DNA from: an uncultured Lachnospiraceae bacterium | GTDB taxonomy: Bacteria > Bacillota > Clostridia > Lachnospirales > Lachnospiraceae | Length of the DNA stretch: 22,892 bases | Assembly (NCBI GenBank): GCA_910586555.1 | Contig: CAJUJY010000055.1 | Span: 1-22,892, forward strand | Direction of reading: 5' to 3' | Shown here: positions 15,220 through 22,892 of the stretch, piece after piece | How positions within the stretch are numbered: position 1 is the stretch's first letter | How the letters are laid out: every line of letters starts with the position of its first letter | Notes under the pieces: model-generated | What the model was told of the DNA's origin: nothing | Database searches by the model: none | What the model saw: the letters and a program-made list of their open reading frames with translations, nothing else | Position numbers and translations under genes: made by a program

Positions 15220-18096
15220 TTAATCTATACGTTGTGAACCTGATTCTGGCATTTTTATAGATCCTGAAACTTTCTTTCTCTCTTTATTCTTCTTGCCCTT
15301 ATTGCTAAAATAATATTTATATACATCCCTTGCTGTCTGTGCAGCATTTGATGATGTATACCCGTTTGGTATATTACAGGTAACAGATATTTCAGGATTG
15401 TTGTATGGTGCATATGAAACAAACCATGCATGGTTTGGATGTGACTTTGTCTGCTGTGCAGTACCAGTTTTCCCGGCAATGGTTACATTTAACCCTGTAA
15501 ACATTGATTTAATGGAACTGCGCGGCCCGTTTACAACAAGGTACATTCCATTGTGTACTGCATCCCATGTAGAGTCTGCAATTTTAACTTTATTCCTGGT
15601 TTCTGCTTTGTTGTCAAGCACGGTTTTGCCTTTAACATTTTTAATTTTATCAATAAGCGTAAGATTATAGGTTGTCCCACTGTTAGCTACCGATGTAACA
15701 TACCTCGAAATCTGTGCTGGTGTATATGCATTTGTGTCCTGCCCTATTGCTGCACGTACTGCATCAGCACTTGCAAATGTTGGTGATATCTCAGGTATTT
15801 CAACACCCGATTTATCAGTAAGCCCAAAAAGTTCTGCATACTTTCTTAGTTTTTCAATGCCTCTCTGGTAATTAATATTCCCGTTAGATGTCTTGCCGCT
15901 AAGCATATATCCTACTGTATAGAAGAAATAGTTACATGAAACACCTATGGCAGAAGAAACATTTACACTTCCATGTGATGATGAACTCCAGCACTTTGCA
16001 GGATGGTCAATTTTATCAAAGACAACACCATCATATATTGTTGTACCTGGTGATATAACCCCTTCTTCAAGGCCAGTGACAGAAGATAAAAGTTTAAATG
16101 TTGAACCTGGTGCCATCGCCTGCTGTACAGGCTTATTTAACATTGGTGATGACTTATTCTGCATAAGGTAAGTATTATAATATTCAGAGTCTACTTTATT
16201 TGCCATCTTATTGTTATCATAACTTGGATAAGTAACCATTGCTTTTACTTTTCCTGTGTTGACATCTGTTACCACAAGTGATCCTGAACATGGCTCCAGT
16301 CCAAGCTGTCCTGGTGTAATTTCAAGTTTCTTAATCTTCTTTACAAGAAATGAATAAGCAGAAACCAGCCCTTTTTCAAGGCTTTCATATTCACCCGCAT
16401 TATATTTTATATTGCCCTGGTCAAACATAAGCAGGCAGCAGTCCCTGCCAGACAGCTCATAATGGTATATAAGGTAACTGTAAACCATTTTAACATAGCC
16501 TGTATCCTCTTTTAAGAGCCTTATGCCATACTTTATAAGCATTTCATATATTTCTGATGTGCTGTAATATTTATCACCTATATTTAATACCTTTAAATCC
16601 ACCCAGTTTTTAGATATTGCATACTGGAGGAACTGGCTTAAACCCAGTTTTCCAGCAGCATATTTTTTATAAGTGGCATCTGTAGTGTCTATATCATCTT
16701 TAAGGACTATTCCCTTATCTGATAATAATTTATAGAAATACTCTGTAAATTCTGCCATATCCTCTGGCATGTTTTTAGCTGTCTTTGTGCTTCCTGTTTT
16801 AAGTATTTCTTTTAATTTTTTAATTATATACCTGGACTTTTCCTTATATTTCTTATATGTGCTTTTTTCAAGTTTTGAAGCACTTTTATCAGTAAACCTC
16901 ATTACATTTACAAGGTTATTTTGTATAAGTGCATTATACACATCGTAAACAGGTATTTTTATTCCTGCCGCTGATTCTCCTTTTGTCCCTGCATCTGCAC
17001 TGTTATGCATGCTTGTAACAAGTATGCCTGCAATATGCTCTTCAAGCAGTTTATAACATTCTTCCTGTAATTCAGAATCTATTGAAAGATAAATATTATT
17101 GCCAGCTACAGGGTCTTTTCTGTCAGCTATTTCTTTTACACGGTTTGTACCAGAAGTTACTATAAGGTTTTCACGTCCCTTTTTTCCCTTCAGTTCATCT
17201 TCAAAAGTATTCTCAATGCCTGATATTCCTATCTGGTCATCATCAGTATAACTGTTATTACCGCCTTTTTTAAGTTCTGCCAGTTTTTCAGAAGAAACTG
17301 CGCCTGTATACCCTATTATATGTGCAAAATATTTGCTCTTTTTATATACACGCACTGTATCTTCCATAATATCAACACCTGGGATTTCATTATTATTTTC
17401 CTTAATTGCTGCAACTGTTTTGTCATTAACATCCTTAGCAAGTGTTACCACTTCGTCCTGGTGGAATCTTTTAATAAATATTGCATAGCGTACTGCAAGG
17501 ATTTTCATAGCAGTCTGCGGGTCAAACTTTCCACTGTCTATAGCAAACCTCGGGCTGTTTACATCACTGGAATTAATAAAATCATAAAGTTCCTCTGCTG
17601 TTGATTCCCTTTGTTCTTCTGACAGTGCATCTACCCCGCCCTGGGCAGAATAAATCTCTGCTTTAAACCTTAGAAGTGCACTGCCATCAACAGTAAATTC
17701 CAGTTTCCCGTTTTTGCCAGCCTGCATAAATGTTTCTACAGAAAGGGTTCCGCCATTATTTTCTATTATTTTTATGGTATTGTAAACCATTATGTTTTTC
17801 TCTTCTGATGACAGCTTTCCCGTGGTTTCATTCTCTGCATATATTACATTATATGCAAGTTTATTATATGCAAGCAGTTTTCCATTACAATCATATATAT
17901 TGCCTCTTGATGCCTTTATTGTACGTACTTTTATTTTACCTTCACTAGTGTCCTTTGCATATGTTTCACTGCCTGTAATCTGTATCTGGAACATACGGTT
18001 TACAAGTATTGCAAATAATATAAGATACACGGCTGTTACTGGGACAAGACGTAAACGGAAAAATGCCTTAAGATACTCTTTTAATGTATCAAACAT
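15220..18096 (-). CDS. mrdA: Penicillin-binding protein 2 (class B transpeptidase), unusually long
   Basis: Membrane-anchored D,D-transpeptidase of the elongation machinery, the expected partner of RodA. A short cytoplasmic N-terminus is followed by one transmembrane helix (about 15-33), a PBP dimerisation domain (TIKASRGNIYDCNGKLLAYN onward) and a C-terminal transpeptidase domain with STFK (Ser665, Lys668), SCN (720-722) and KTG (from Lys876). At 958 residues it is some 250-300 longer than common PBP2s. The excess lies around residues 360-600, between the start of the transpeptidase domain (SIDSELQEECYKLLEEH) and GSLVVTDVNTGKVKAMV, and is Lys/Tyr-rich and probably helical. AGGAGGT precedes the ATG. 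It is 11 bases after mreD. The catalytic residues are intact. Confidence 0.95.
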   Translation of the reverse strand: MFDTLKEYLKAFFRLRLVPVTAVYLILFAILVNRMFQIQITGSETYAKDTSEGKIKVRTIKASRGNIYDCNGKLLAYNKLAYNVIYAENETTGKLSSEEKNIMVYNTIKIIENNGGTLSVETFMQAGKNGKLEFTVDGSALLRFKAEIYSAQGGVDALSEEQRESTAEELYDFINSSDVNSPRFAIDSGKFDPQTAMKILAVRYAIFIKRFHQDEVVTLAKDVNDKTVAAIKENNNEIPGVDIMEDTVRVYKKSKYFAHIIGYTGAVSSEKLAELKKGGNNSYTDDDQIGISGIENTFEDELKGKKGRENLIVTSGTNRVKEIADRKDPVAGNNIYLSIDSELQEECYKLLEEHIAGILVTSMHNSADAGTKGESAAGIKIPVYDVYNALIQNNLVNVMRFTDKSASKLEKSTYKKYKEKSRYIIKKLKEILKTGSTKTAKNMPEDMAEFTEYFYKLLSDKGIVLKDDIDTTDATYKKYAAGKLGLSQFLQYAISKNWVDLKVLNIGDKYYSTSEIYEMLIKYGIRLLKEDTGYVKMVYSYLIYHYELSGRDCCLLMFDQGNIKYNAGEYESLEKGLVSAYSFLVKKIKKLEITPGQLGLEPCSGSLVVTDVNTGKVKAMVTYPSYDNNKMANKVDSEYYNTYLMQNKSSPMLNKPVQQAMAPGSTFKLLSSVTGLEEGVISPGTTIYDGVVFDKIDHPAKCWSSSSHGSVNVSSAIGVSCNYFFYTVGYMLSGKTSNGNINYQRGIEKLRKYAELFGLTDKSGVEIPEISPTFASADAVRAAIGQDTNAYTPAQISRYVTSVANSGTTYNLTLIDKIKNVKGKTVLDNKAETRNKVKIADSTWDAVHNGMYLVVNGPRSSIKSMFTGLNVTIAGKTGTAQQTKSHPNHAWFVSYAPYNNPEISVTCNIPNGYTSSNAAQTARDVYKYYFSNKGKKNKERKKVSGSIKMPESGSQRID

Positions 18097-18107
18097 AGAA
18101 CACCTCC

Positions 18108-18644
18108 TTATATATTTTCCTCCTGTACCGGAGGGCCTTCCAATGGCACCTCAACAGGAGGGTACATTTTCTCTTCAAGCCAGTAAAGGAATCTGTATAT
18201 TACTATGCCAGCAATTACTGTATATACAAGTTCCGGGATAATTATATTTTTCATATATACAAATATCCCAAGCCTTCCCCTTAAAAGGAAACATATAATG
18301 TAAAATACCAGGTTTGTAAACAGGTCACTTGCCGCTATTATAAATATGGGAACTGCCATATCATCTTTATAATATATTTTGTGTGCAAGCCCGCTTATAT
18401 AACCTGTAAGCACATATATAAGTATATACACCCCTATAATGTTGCTGTAAAGGAAATCACATAAAATACCGCTTAATATGCCAGAATACATTCCAAGCCC
18501 CCTGCCATACATAACCCCTGCAAGTGATACAAGCACAGCCAGCAGGTCAGGTGATACACCAGCAAGCTTAATTTTCTGGAGCAGGGTAGTCTGTAACAGA
18601 AAACCTGGTATTATTAAAAGAAACATGCTTATATAACGTTTCAC
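18108..18644 (-). CDS. mreD: Rod shape-determining protein MreD
   Basis: Small polytopic membrane protein of the elongasome. The 178 residues hold about five or six hydrophobic segments, and the family-typical stretch KLAGVSPDLLAVLVSLAGVMYGRGLGMYSGILSGILCDFLY is present in pattern (positions about 26-66). The C-terminus is acidic and proline-rich (EVPLEGPPVQEE). It starts at GTG 18644, overlapping the mreC stop by four bases (GTGA), so the two are translationally coupled. MreD sequences are poorly conserved; the call rests on size, topology and position between mreC and mrdA. Confidence 0.9.
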   Translation of the reverse strand: MKRYISMFLLIIPGFLLQTTLLQKIKLAGVSPDLLAVLVSLAGVMYGRGLGMYSGILSGILCDFLYSNIIGVYILIYVLTGYISGLAHKIYYKDDMAVPIFIIAASDLFTNLVFYIICFLLRGRLGIFVYMKNIIIPELVYTVIAGIVIYRFLYWLEEKMYPPVEVPLEGPPVQEENI

Positions 18645-19510
18645 TTGTCTAACATCTCCTCTAAGCTTTCTGAATCCTTTACTTTGGTTATTACAAGCAC
18701 CATGTCTATTTTAGAAAAATCAGCAGCAGGCGTAAGGCAGCCTGTCTGTGTAATATTTGATGAGTCCTTTTTTAAGTCCCTGGCATAGCCAATAAGTATC
18801 CCTGGCAGGTATTTGTCACTTATCTGTGAAGTGACTACTGCATAACCATCTTTTATATCTGCATTGCCATTTATCCCGGATATTTCTATTACACCCTGGT
18901 CTGCAAGCCCAAGGTTGCCGCTTACTATGCACCTGTCAGAAGTTTTTAAAAACGTGCCTGCCACATTGTTAGAATCATCAATAATCGTGCGTACCCTGGA
19001 ATATGAATTGTTCACTTCTATAATTATGCCAACAAGCCCGTCACCTGCCATTACATTCATATTGACAGCAAGCCCGTCATCTGAGCCCTTATCTATTATA
19101 AATGTACTGTACCAGTTATCATTGCCGCTGCTTATAACACGTGCTGCAACTTTTGGGTAACTTGCATACTGTTCACCAAGGTCATACAGTTTCCTTAAAT
19201 TTTCAAGTTCATATTTATCCTGCTGTAAAAGCCTGTTTTCAGCAGAAACTTTTTCAAGCTGTGATTTAAGTTCTTTATTTTCCTTTGCCAGTTTCTTCAT
19301 TGTTGTAATATAATCTAACTGTTCTGCTATCTTTGTGCCTACTTTATTTATACCATTCTGCATAGGTGTAATAACATTACCAGCCACTGCACGCACAGGT
19401 TCCATTTTGTCCTGGAACTTAAAGGAAACAAGCATAAGTACAACACAGGCAGCTACTATTATTATAAGAATGTATTTAGGGTCTATGGTAATCTTTGTCC
19501 TTTTACGCAT
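18641..19510 (-). CDS. mreC: Rod shape-determining protein MreC
   Basis: Bitopic membrane protein that links cytoplasmic MreB to the extracellular PBP2/RodA machinery. It has a basic cytoplasmic N-terminus, a transmembrane helix (about 13-31), a coiled coil (about 62-110, KKLAKENKELKSQLEKVSAE...) and the extracytoplasmic beta-domain with AARVISSGNDNWYSTFIIDKG, GLAVNMNVMAGDGLVG and the later RCIVSGNLG. Length (289) is normal. A modest AGGA site precedes the ATG; the mreB-like stop is 18 bases upstream. Confidence 0.94.
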   Translation of the reverse strand: MRKRTKITIDPKYILIIIVAACVVLMLVSFKFQDKMEPVRAVAGNVITPMQNGINKVGTKIAEQLDYITTMKKLAKENKELKSQLEKVSAENRLLQQDKYELENLRKLYDLGEQYASYPKVAARVISSGNDNWYSTFIIDKGSDDGLAVNMNVMAGDGLVGIIIEVNNSYSRVRTIIDDSNNVAGTFLKTSDRCIVSGNLGLADQGVIEISGINGNADIKDGYAVVTSQISDKYLPGILIGYARDLKKDSSNITQTGCLTPAADFSKIDMVLVITKVKDSESLEEMLDK

Positions 19511-19528
19511 TACTTCTGGTATCCTCCA

Positions 19529-20536
19529 TTATTTTAGCCGGGACAGGTAAGATGCTGCATCTTTTGGATGTGTGGCAAGATACCCGAGTCCCTCTGCCAC
19601 TGTTTTTTGTGCGTTCTTTGTTGTATTGGCCTTTATATGTGTTTCCTTTTCAATAAGCATGTCAAGCCCTTTAATCCATGATGATGCACCTGTAAGATAC
19701 AGTCCCGTATGTATTATCTCTTGTGAAATCTCTGGCGGTGTCCTTTCAAGCATAGACTTAACAGAAGAAGATATTATATAAAACACATCCTTTACCAGGG
19801 GGTATATTTCCTGTGATGAAATATTTATCTCCCCTGGAAGCCCTTTTAATATATCACGTCCGGCAATCTTTAAATGCCCCTCTAAAGGCTCTGCGGATAC
19901 AAGTGTTTTTTTTATTATTTCCGCTGTTTTCATGCCTATAACAAAATTATGCTCTTTTCTTGTATGTTTCATAATCTGTTTATCAAAGTAATTGCCACCA
20001 TAAGGCAGAAGTTTTGTAAAAACTATGCCCCCATGTGAAACTATTGATATCTCTGTGGTATCTGCCCCTATATTTACAATAAGGCTTCCCTGTGTCCTTG
20101 TTACATCAATGCCAAGCCCATAAGCATCTGCAACAGGCTTGTCTACAAGGAAAATATGCCTTGGCCTGCCTTCACCTTCAGATATTATGCGTGAATACGC
20201 TTTTTTCTCAACTTCTGTAATATCTGCTGGCACTGCAATGTAAAACTCACCACCTTTAAACTTTCTATGTCCGGCAAGCGCTGACAGCATGAAATTCCAT
20301 AGTGCTGTCATGTCTTTAAGTTCAGAAATAACCCCGTGGCTTAACGGAAATGAAACATTTATGCTTGGTGGTGCTTTTTCATACATCTCATATGCCTTCT
20401 CACCTATAGCTACAGGCCTTTTTTCACTGCCAACAGTAGCTACTACATTTCTTTCAAGCAGTATTATGCCCTGCCCCTTTTTATACACTTTAATGGTACC
20501 TGTCCCAAAATCTATACCATAAGTCTTTTGTGACAT
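19529..20536 (-). CDS. mreB: MreB-like actin homologue with altered nucleotide-binding motifs
   Basis: The protein has the MreB fold order and operon position (directly before mreC), and length 335 fits. Phosphate-1 is GIDFGTGTIKVY (7-18), close to the canonical DLGT motif. The other ATP-site motifs deviate: the usual EEP segment is VDKP (131-134), phosphate-2 reads VNIGADTT (154-161) instead of DIGGGTT, and the adenosine motif is TGASSW instead of TGGGAL. MreB normally polymerises with ATP under the membrane and organises wall synthesis; here ATP hydrolysis may be slow or lost. It may be the sole MreB or a divergent paralogue with a canonical one elsewhere. GGAAGGAG precedes the ATG, 45 bases after radC. 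Confidence 0.88.
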   Translation of the reverse strand: MSQKTYGIDFGTGTIKVYKKGQGIILLERNVVATVGSEKRPVAIGEKAYEMYEKAPPSINVSFPLSHGVISELKDMTALWNFMLSALAGHRKFKGGEFYIAVPADITEVEKKAYSRIISEGEGRPRHIFLVDKPVADAYGLGIDVTRTQGSLIVNIGADTTEISIVSHGGIVFTKLLPYGGNYFDKQIMKHTRKEHNFVIGMKTAEIIKKTLVSAEPLEGHLKIAGRDILKGLPGEINISSQEIYPLVKDVFYIISSSVKSMLERTPPEISQEIIHTGLYLTGASSWIKGLDMLIEKETHIKANTTKNAQKTVAEGLGYLATHPKDAASYLSRLK

Positions 20537-20581
20537 TAAAATTCTCCTTCCGGAAACAGATATGGCATAAATAAATAACCC

Positions 20582-21295
20582 CTAAATCCCATATCCGCTT
20601 TCTCTCATGCTTACATAGCGGTTATCCCCGGTAATTATATGGTCAAGCAAAGGAATACCAATCATGGCACCTGTATCTGACAGCCTTTTTGTAAGAAGGA
20701 TATCCTCACGGCTTGGCGAAGGATCCCCTGACGGGTGGTTATGCAGGACTATTACTGATACAGCTTTATGCTTAAGCGCATTGTAAAATATTTCGCGTGG
20801 CGATGCAGATGCAGAATTAAATGAGCCATTTGAAATTATAATTTCATGTTCAAGTGCGTTCCTGCCATTCAGTATAAGAAGCCTTACCTGTTCATATTCA
20901 AGGAATTTCATCTTAGGCATAAAATATGCTGCTACTTTGCCAGGTTCTGTACATAAGAGCTGTCCTGTTAAAAGCCCTGGTGACATCATGCGTTTTGTTA
21001 TCTCTGTAAGGCAGGCAAGCTGCACTGCCTTAACCCTTCCTATGCCGCGTATGCCTGCTAACTCGCTTAATGACATCTGGGAAAGGGTTCCTATCCTTTT
21101 GCCTGGTGTACTGTTAATTACACGTGTTGCAAGCTCTGTAGCCCTCTCTCCCCTTCCGCCTGTACGTATAACCACTGCAAGAAGTTCTGCATCTGAAAGT
21201 GCCCCTGCACCATATTGTTCACACTTTTCATATGGTCTTTCTGAAAGCGGCAGTTCCTTCATTGTAATATTATTTTTAACGTTCTCTTTGTCCAT
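20582..21295 (-). CDS. radC: RadC/UPF0758 JAMM-domain protein
   Basis: A 237-residue protein with an N-terminal helix-hairpin-helix-like region (LSLSELAGIRGIGRVKAVQLACL, about 75-100) and a C-terminal JAB/MPN+ metalloprotease-like domain. The metal-binding signature HNHPSGDPSPSRED is intact. The old assignment as a DNA repair protein is not well supported and the biochemical role is unknown. It lies upstream of mreB, as in many Firmicutes and other bacteria. CAGGAGG precedes the ATG, and it has a possible promoter of its own in the 146-base gap before it. Confidence 0.92.
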   Translation of the reverse strand: MDKENVKNNITMKELPLSERPYEKCEQYGAGALSDAELLAVVIRTGGRGERATELATRVINSTPGKRIGTLSQMSLSELAGIRGIGRVKAVQLACLTEITKRMMSPGLLTGQLLCTEPGKVAAYFMPKMKFLEYEQVRLLILNGRNALEHEIIISNGSFNSASASPREIFYNALKHKAVSVIVLHNHPSGDPSPSREDILLTKRLSDTGAMIGIPLLDHIITGDNRYVSMRESGYGI

Positions 21296-21376
21296 ACTGC
21301 CTCCTGTTTAAAGAAAGCTCCCCGGTATGCACTTATATCTTATGTTATCATAAATTGTGTTTTTTGTATATAATCC

Positions 21377-21406
21377 ATTATAGAAAAACGTGTGTTTTTT
21401 TCGCAA
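21377..21406 (-). promoter_or_regulatory. Sigma-A-type promoter upstream of radC-mreBCD
   Basis: On the minus strand TTGCGA (21406-21401), an 18-base spacer and a perfect TATAAT (21382-21377) are followed by an AT-rich leader of about 75 bases to the radC ATG. The spacer contains a small AAAAAC/GTTTTT inverted repeat. No convincing terminator precedes it, so readthrough from the PLP-enzyme gene is also possible. Confidence 0.6.
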
Positions 21407-21441
21407 TTTTTTCTAAAAAATGTCTAAAATTTCTCTTATTC

Positions 21442-22749
21442 TTATTCCCTGTTGTTAATATTAACAATACCTGCATCTTTTAAATACTGTAATGACATCA
21501 TAATGCCAAATTTGGCATGGTACCATGTAAGGCCTCCCTGGAAATACACTGCATATGGCGGCTCTACAGGGCCGTCAGCACTAAGTTCTATTGATGAACC
21601 CTGGATAAATGCACCTGCTGCCATTATAACATCACTATGGTAGCCTGGCATTGCATATGGTTCTGGCGCTACATGGCTGTCTACAGGTGAAGCTGCCTGT
21701 ATTCCTTTGCAGAATGAAACAAGTGCTTCTTTAGAGCCAAGTGTAACAGCCTGTATTATATCATATCTTGGTGCACTGGCAGAAGGCACAACTGGAAAAC
21801 CCAGTTTCTCATAAATGCTTGCGGCAAATACTGCGCCTTTAAGCGCACTAGCTGTAACTACAGGTGCTAAAAAAAGCCCCTGGAAAAAAGGCCTGTTAAG
21901 CCCTAATGTAGCACCAGTTTCTTTGCCAAGCCCTGGTGCCGTAAGCCTGTATGCACACATATCTATAAGTTCTTTTTTACCTGCAATATAACCGCCGGTT
22001 GGTGCAAGCCCGCCACCAGGGTTTTTAATAAGTGAGCCTACACAAAGGTCTGCACCTGCCTGTATTGGTTCTGTCCTTTCGGTAAATTCACCATAGCAGT
22101 TATCAACCATGCATATTATACCAGGTTTTACAGACTTTATAAATGATACCAGTTCCCCAATCTGTTTTACAGAAAGCGTAGGCCTTGTTTCATATCCTTT
22201 TGACTTCTGTATTGTTACAAGTTTTGTCCTGCTATTAATTGCTGCCTTTATTGCATTATAATCAAAAGTCCCGTCTGGGAGAAGGTCTGCCTGCCTGTAT
22301 GTTATTCCAAATTCTTTAAGGGAACATGGAGGGTTGTCCTTTTTAATCCCTATAACACCCTCAAGTGTATCATAAGGCCTGCCTACAGGTGATAAAAGTT
22401 CATCACCAGGTCTTAAAATAGCAGAAAGCGCTATTGTAAGCGCATGTGTGCCACATGTAAGCTGCGGGCGCACAAGCGCTGCCTCTGCCCCAAATATTTC
22501 TGCATATACAGCTTCCAATGTTTCCCTTCCGGCATCATCATACCCATATCCTGTTGAAGACTCAAAACATGCTGTACTGGTTTTATGCTTACGTAAAGCG
22601 GAAAGCACCTTTATCTGGTTATACTCAGCAGTCTTGTCTATTTCCTTAAACCTTCCTTCAAGGCTTTTTTGTATGCCATCACAAAAATTATATATATCTT
22701 CATCTATACCTGCACTGGTATAGTAATCCTTTAACATTATATTATCCAT
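21442..22749 (-). CDS. PLP-dependent enzyme of the methionine gamma-lyase/aluminium-resistance family
   Basis: Fold-type I PLP enzyme of 435 residues, the family usually annotated as methionine gamma-lyase or aluminium resistance protein. Recognisable blocks are SSTGYGYDDAGRETLE, RPQLTCGTHALTIALSAILRPGDEL, TIQKSKGYETRPTLS, a MVDNCYGEF motif with the cofactor-contacting aspartate, and GSLIKNPGGGLAPTGGYI, which carries the likely Schiff-base lysine. Substrate specificity is not established for the family, so sulphur amino acid cleavage is only a guess. GGAGGC precedes the ATG. It is the first gene of the leftward block, under a strong promoter with an overlapping palindrome. The same gene is often found between miaA and radC/mreB in Clostridia; miaA would lie beyond the right edge. 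Confidence 0.88.
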   Translation of the reverse strand: MDNIMLKDYYTSAGIDEDIYNFCDGIQKSLEGRFKEIDKTAEYNQIKVLSALRKHKTSTACFESSTGYGYDDAGRETLEAVYAEIFGAEAALVRPQLTCGTHALTIALSAILRPGDELLSPVGRPYDTLEGVIGIKKDNPPCSLKEFGITYRQADLLPDGTFDYNAIKAAINSRTKLVTIQKSKGYETRPTLSVKQIGELVSFIKSVKPGIICMVDNCYGEFTERTEPIQAGADLCVGSLIKNPGGGLAPTGGYIAGKKELIDMCAYRLTAPGLGKETGATLGLNRPFFQGLFLAPVVTASALKGAVFAASIYEKLGFPVVPSASAPRYDIIQAVTLGSKEALVSFCKGIQAASPVDSHVAPEPYAMPGYHSDVIMAAGAFIQGSSIELSADGPVEPPYAVYFQGGLTWYHAKFGIMMSLQYLKDAGIVNINNRE

Positions 22750-22794
22750 AAAAAACAGCCTCCTTTAAATATCCAAAAATCCTATAACTTTAGA

Positions 22795-22823
22795 AGTATA
22801 CCATTTCTCTTGTAAATTTTCAA
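22795..22823 (-). promoter_or_regulatory. Sigma-A-type promoter of the PLP-enzyme gene
   Basis: On the minus strand TTGAAA (22823-22818) and TATACT (22800-22795) are separated by 17 bases. The leader to the ATG at 22749 would be about 40 bases. This is one of the best promoters in the window. Confidence 0.8.
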
Positions 22824-22831
22824 GAATGGTA
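22799..22831. promoter_or_regulatory. Candidate operator: inverted repeat over the promoter
   Basis: TACCATT (22799-22805) and AATGGTA (22825-22831) form a perfect seven-base inverted repeat, with an inner CTTG/CAAG pair (22809-22812 and 22821-22824) offset by three bases on one side. The repeat spans the -35 and touches the -10 box, the position expected of a repressor site. The regulator is unknown. Confidence 0.4.
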
Positions 22832-22892
22832 ATTATATACACACGGAAATCAATTTTCAAAAATCTCACAAATCTTGGAAGACTCAAGTAAG

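Overview
The window looks like chromosomal DNA from a low-G+C Gram-positive bacterium of the Clostridia, most likely Lachnospiraceae. I infer this from AT-rich third codon positions, frequent ATA isoleucine codons, strong AGGAGG-type ribosome binding sites, a complete MinCDE set next to mreBCD/mrdA/rodA, the DivIVA-YlmH-YggT-SepF-YggS cluster, and a 566-residue GluRS with a long N-terminal extension. No rRNA, tRNA, CRISPR array or complete transposon is visible. Almost every gene is on the minus strand; the only convincing plus-strand gene encodes a small DUF378 membrane protein.

Read in the direction of transcription (from high to low coordinates), a first block runs from 22749 to 10422. It holds a PLP enzyme of the methionine gamma-lyase/aluminium-resistance family with its own sigma-A promoter and a palindrome over it, then radC, an MreB-like gene with altered nucleotide-binding motifs, mreC, mreD, a very long PBP2 (mrdA), minC, minD, minE, rodA, methylglyoxal synthase and a lipoprotein-like D,D-carboxypeptidase. 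This is essentially an elongasome plus division-site-selection operon. Between minC and minD lies a 200-base spacer with a nested inverted repeat.

Region 9846-10421 separates the two blocks. It holds divergent promoters, the plus-strand DUF378 gene, its intrinsic terminator, and a second hairpin that pairs better in minus-strand RNA.

The second block runs from 9845 to 150: a HlyD-like membrane-anchored adaptor (TTG start), yggS, sepF, yggT, ylmH, divIVA, aroB, lspA, an rluD-type pseudouridine synthase, a conserved hypothetical gene broken by one missing G, and gltX. The first six are the septum-associated ylm/sepF/divIVA cluster; the rest are housekeeping genes.

At the left edge (1-54) is a stem-loop that I read as the right end of an IS200/IS605-type (TnpB, omega-RNA) element whose body lies outside the window. 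I found no clear undescribed multi-gene defence or mobile system. The most unusual signals are that element end, the frameshifted gene, the minC-minD palindrome, the non-canonical MreB, the roughly 250-residue insertion in PBP2 and the orphan HlyD-like protein heading the division cluster.
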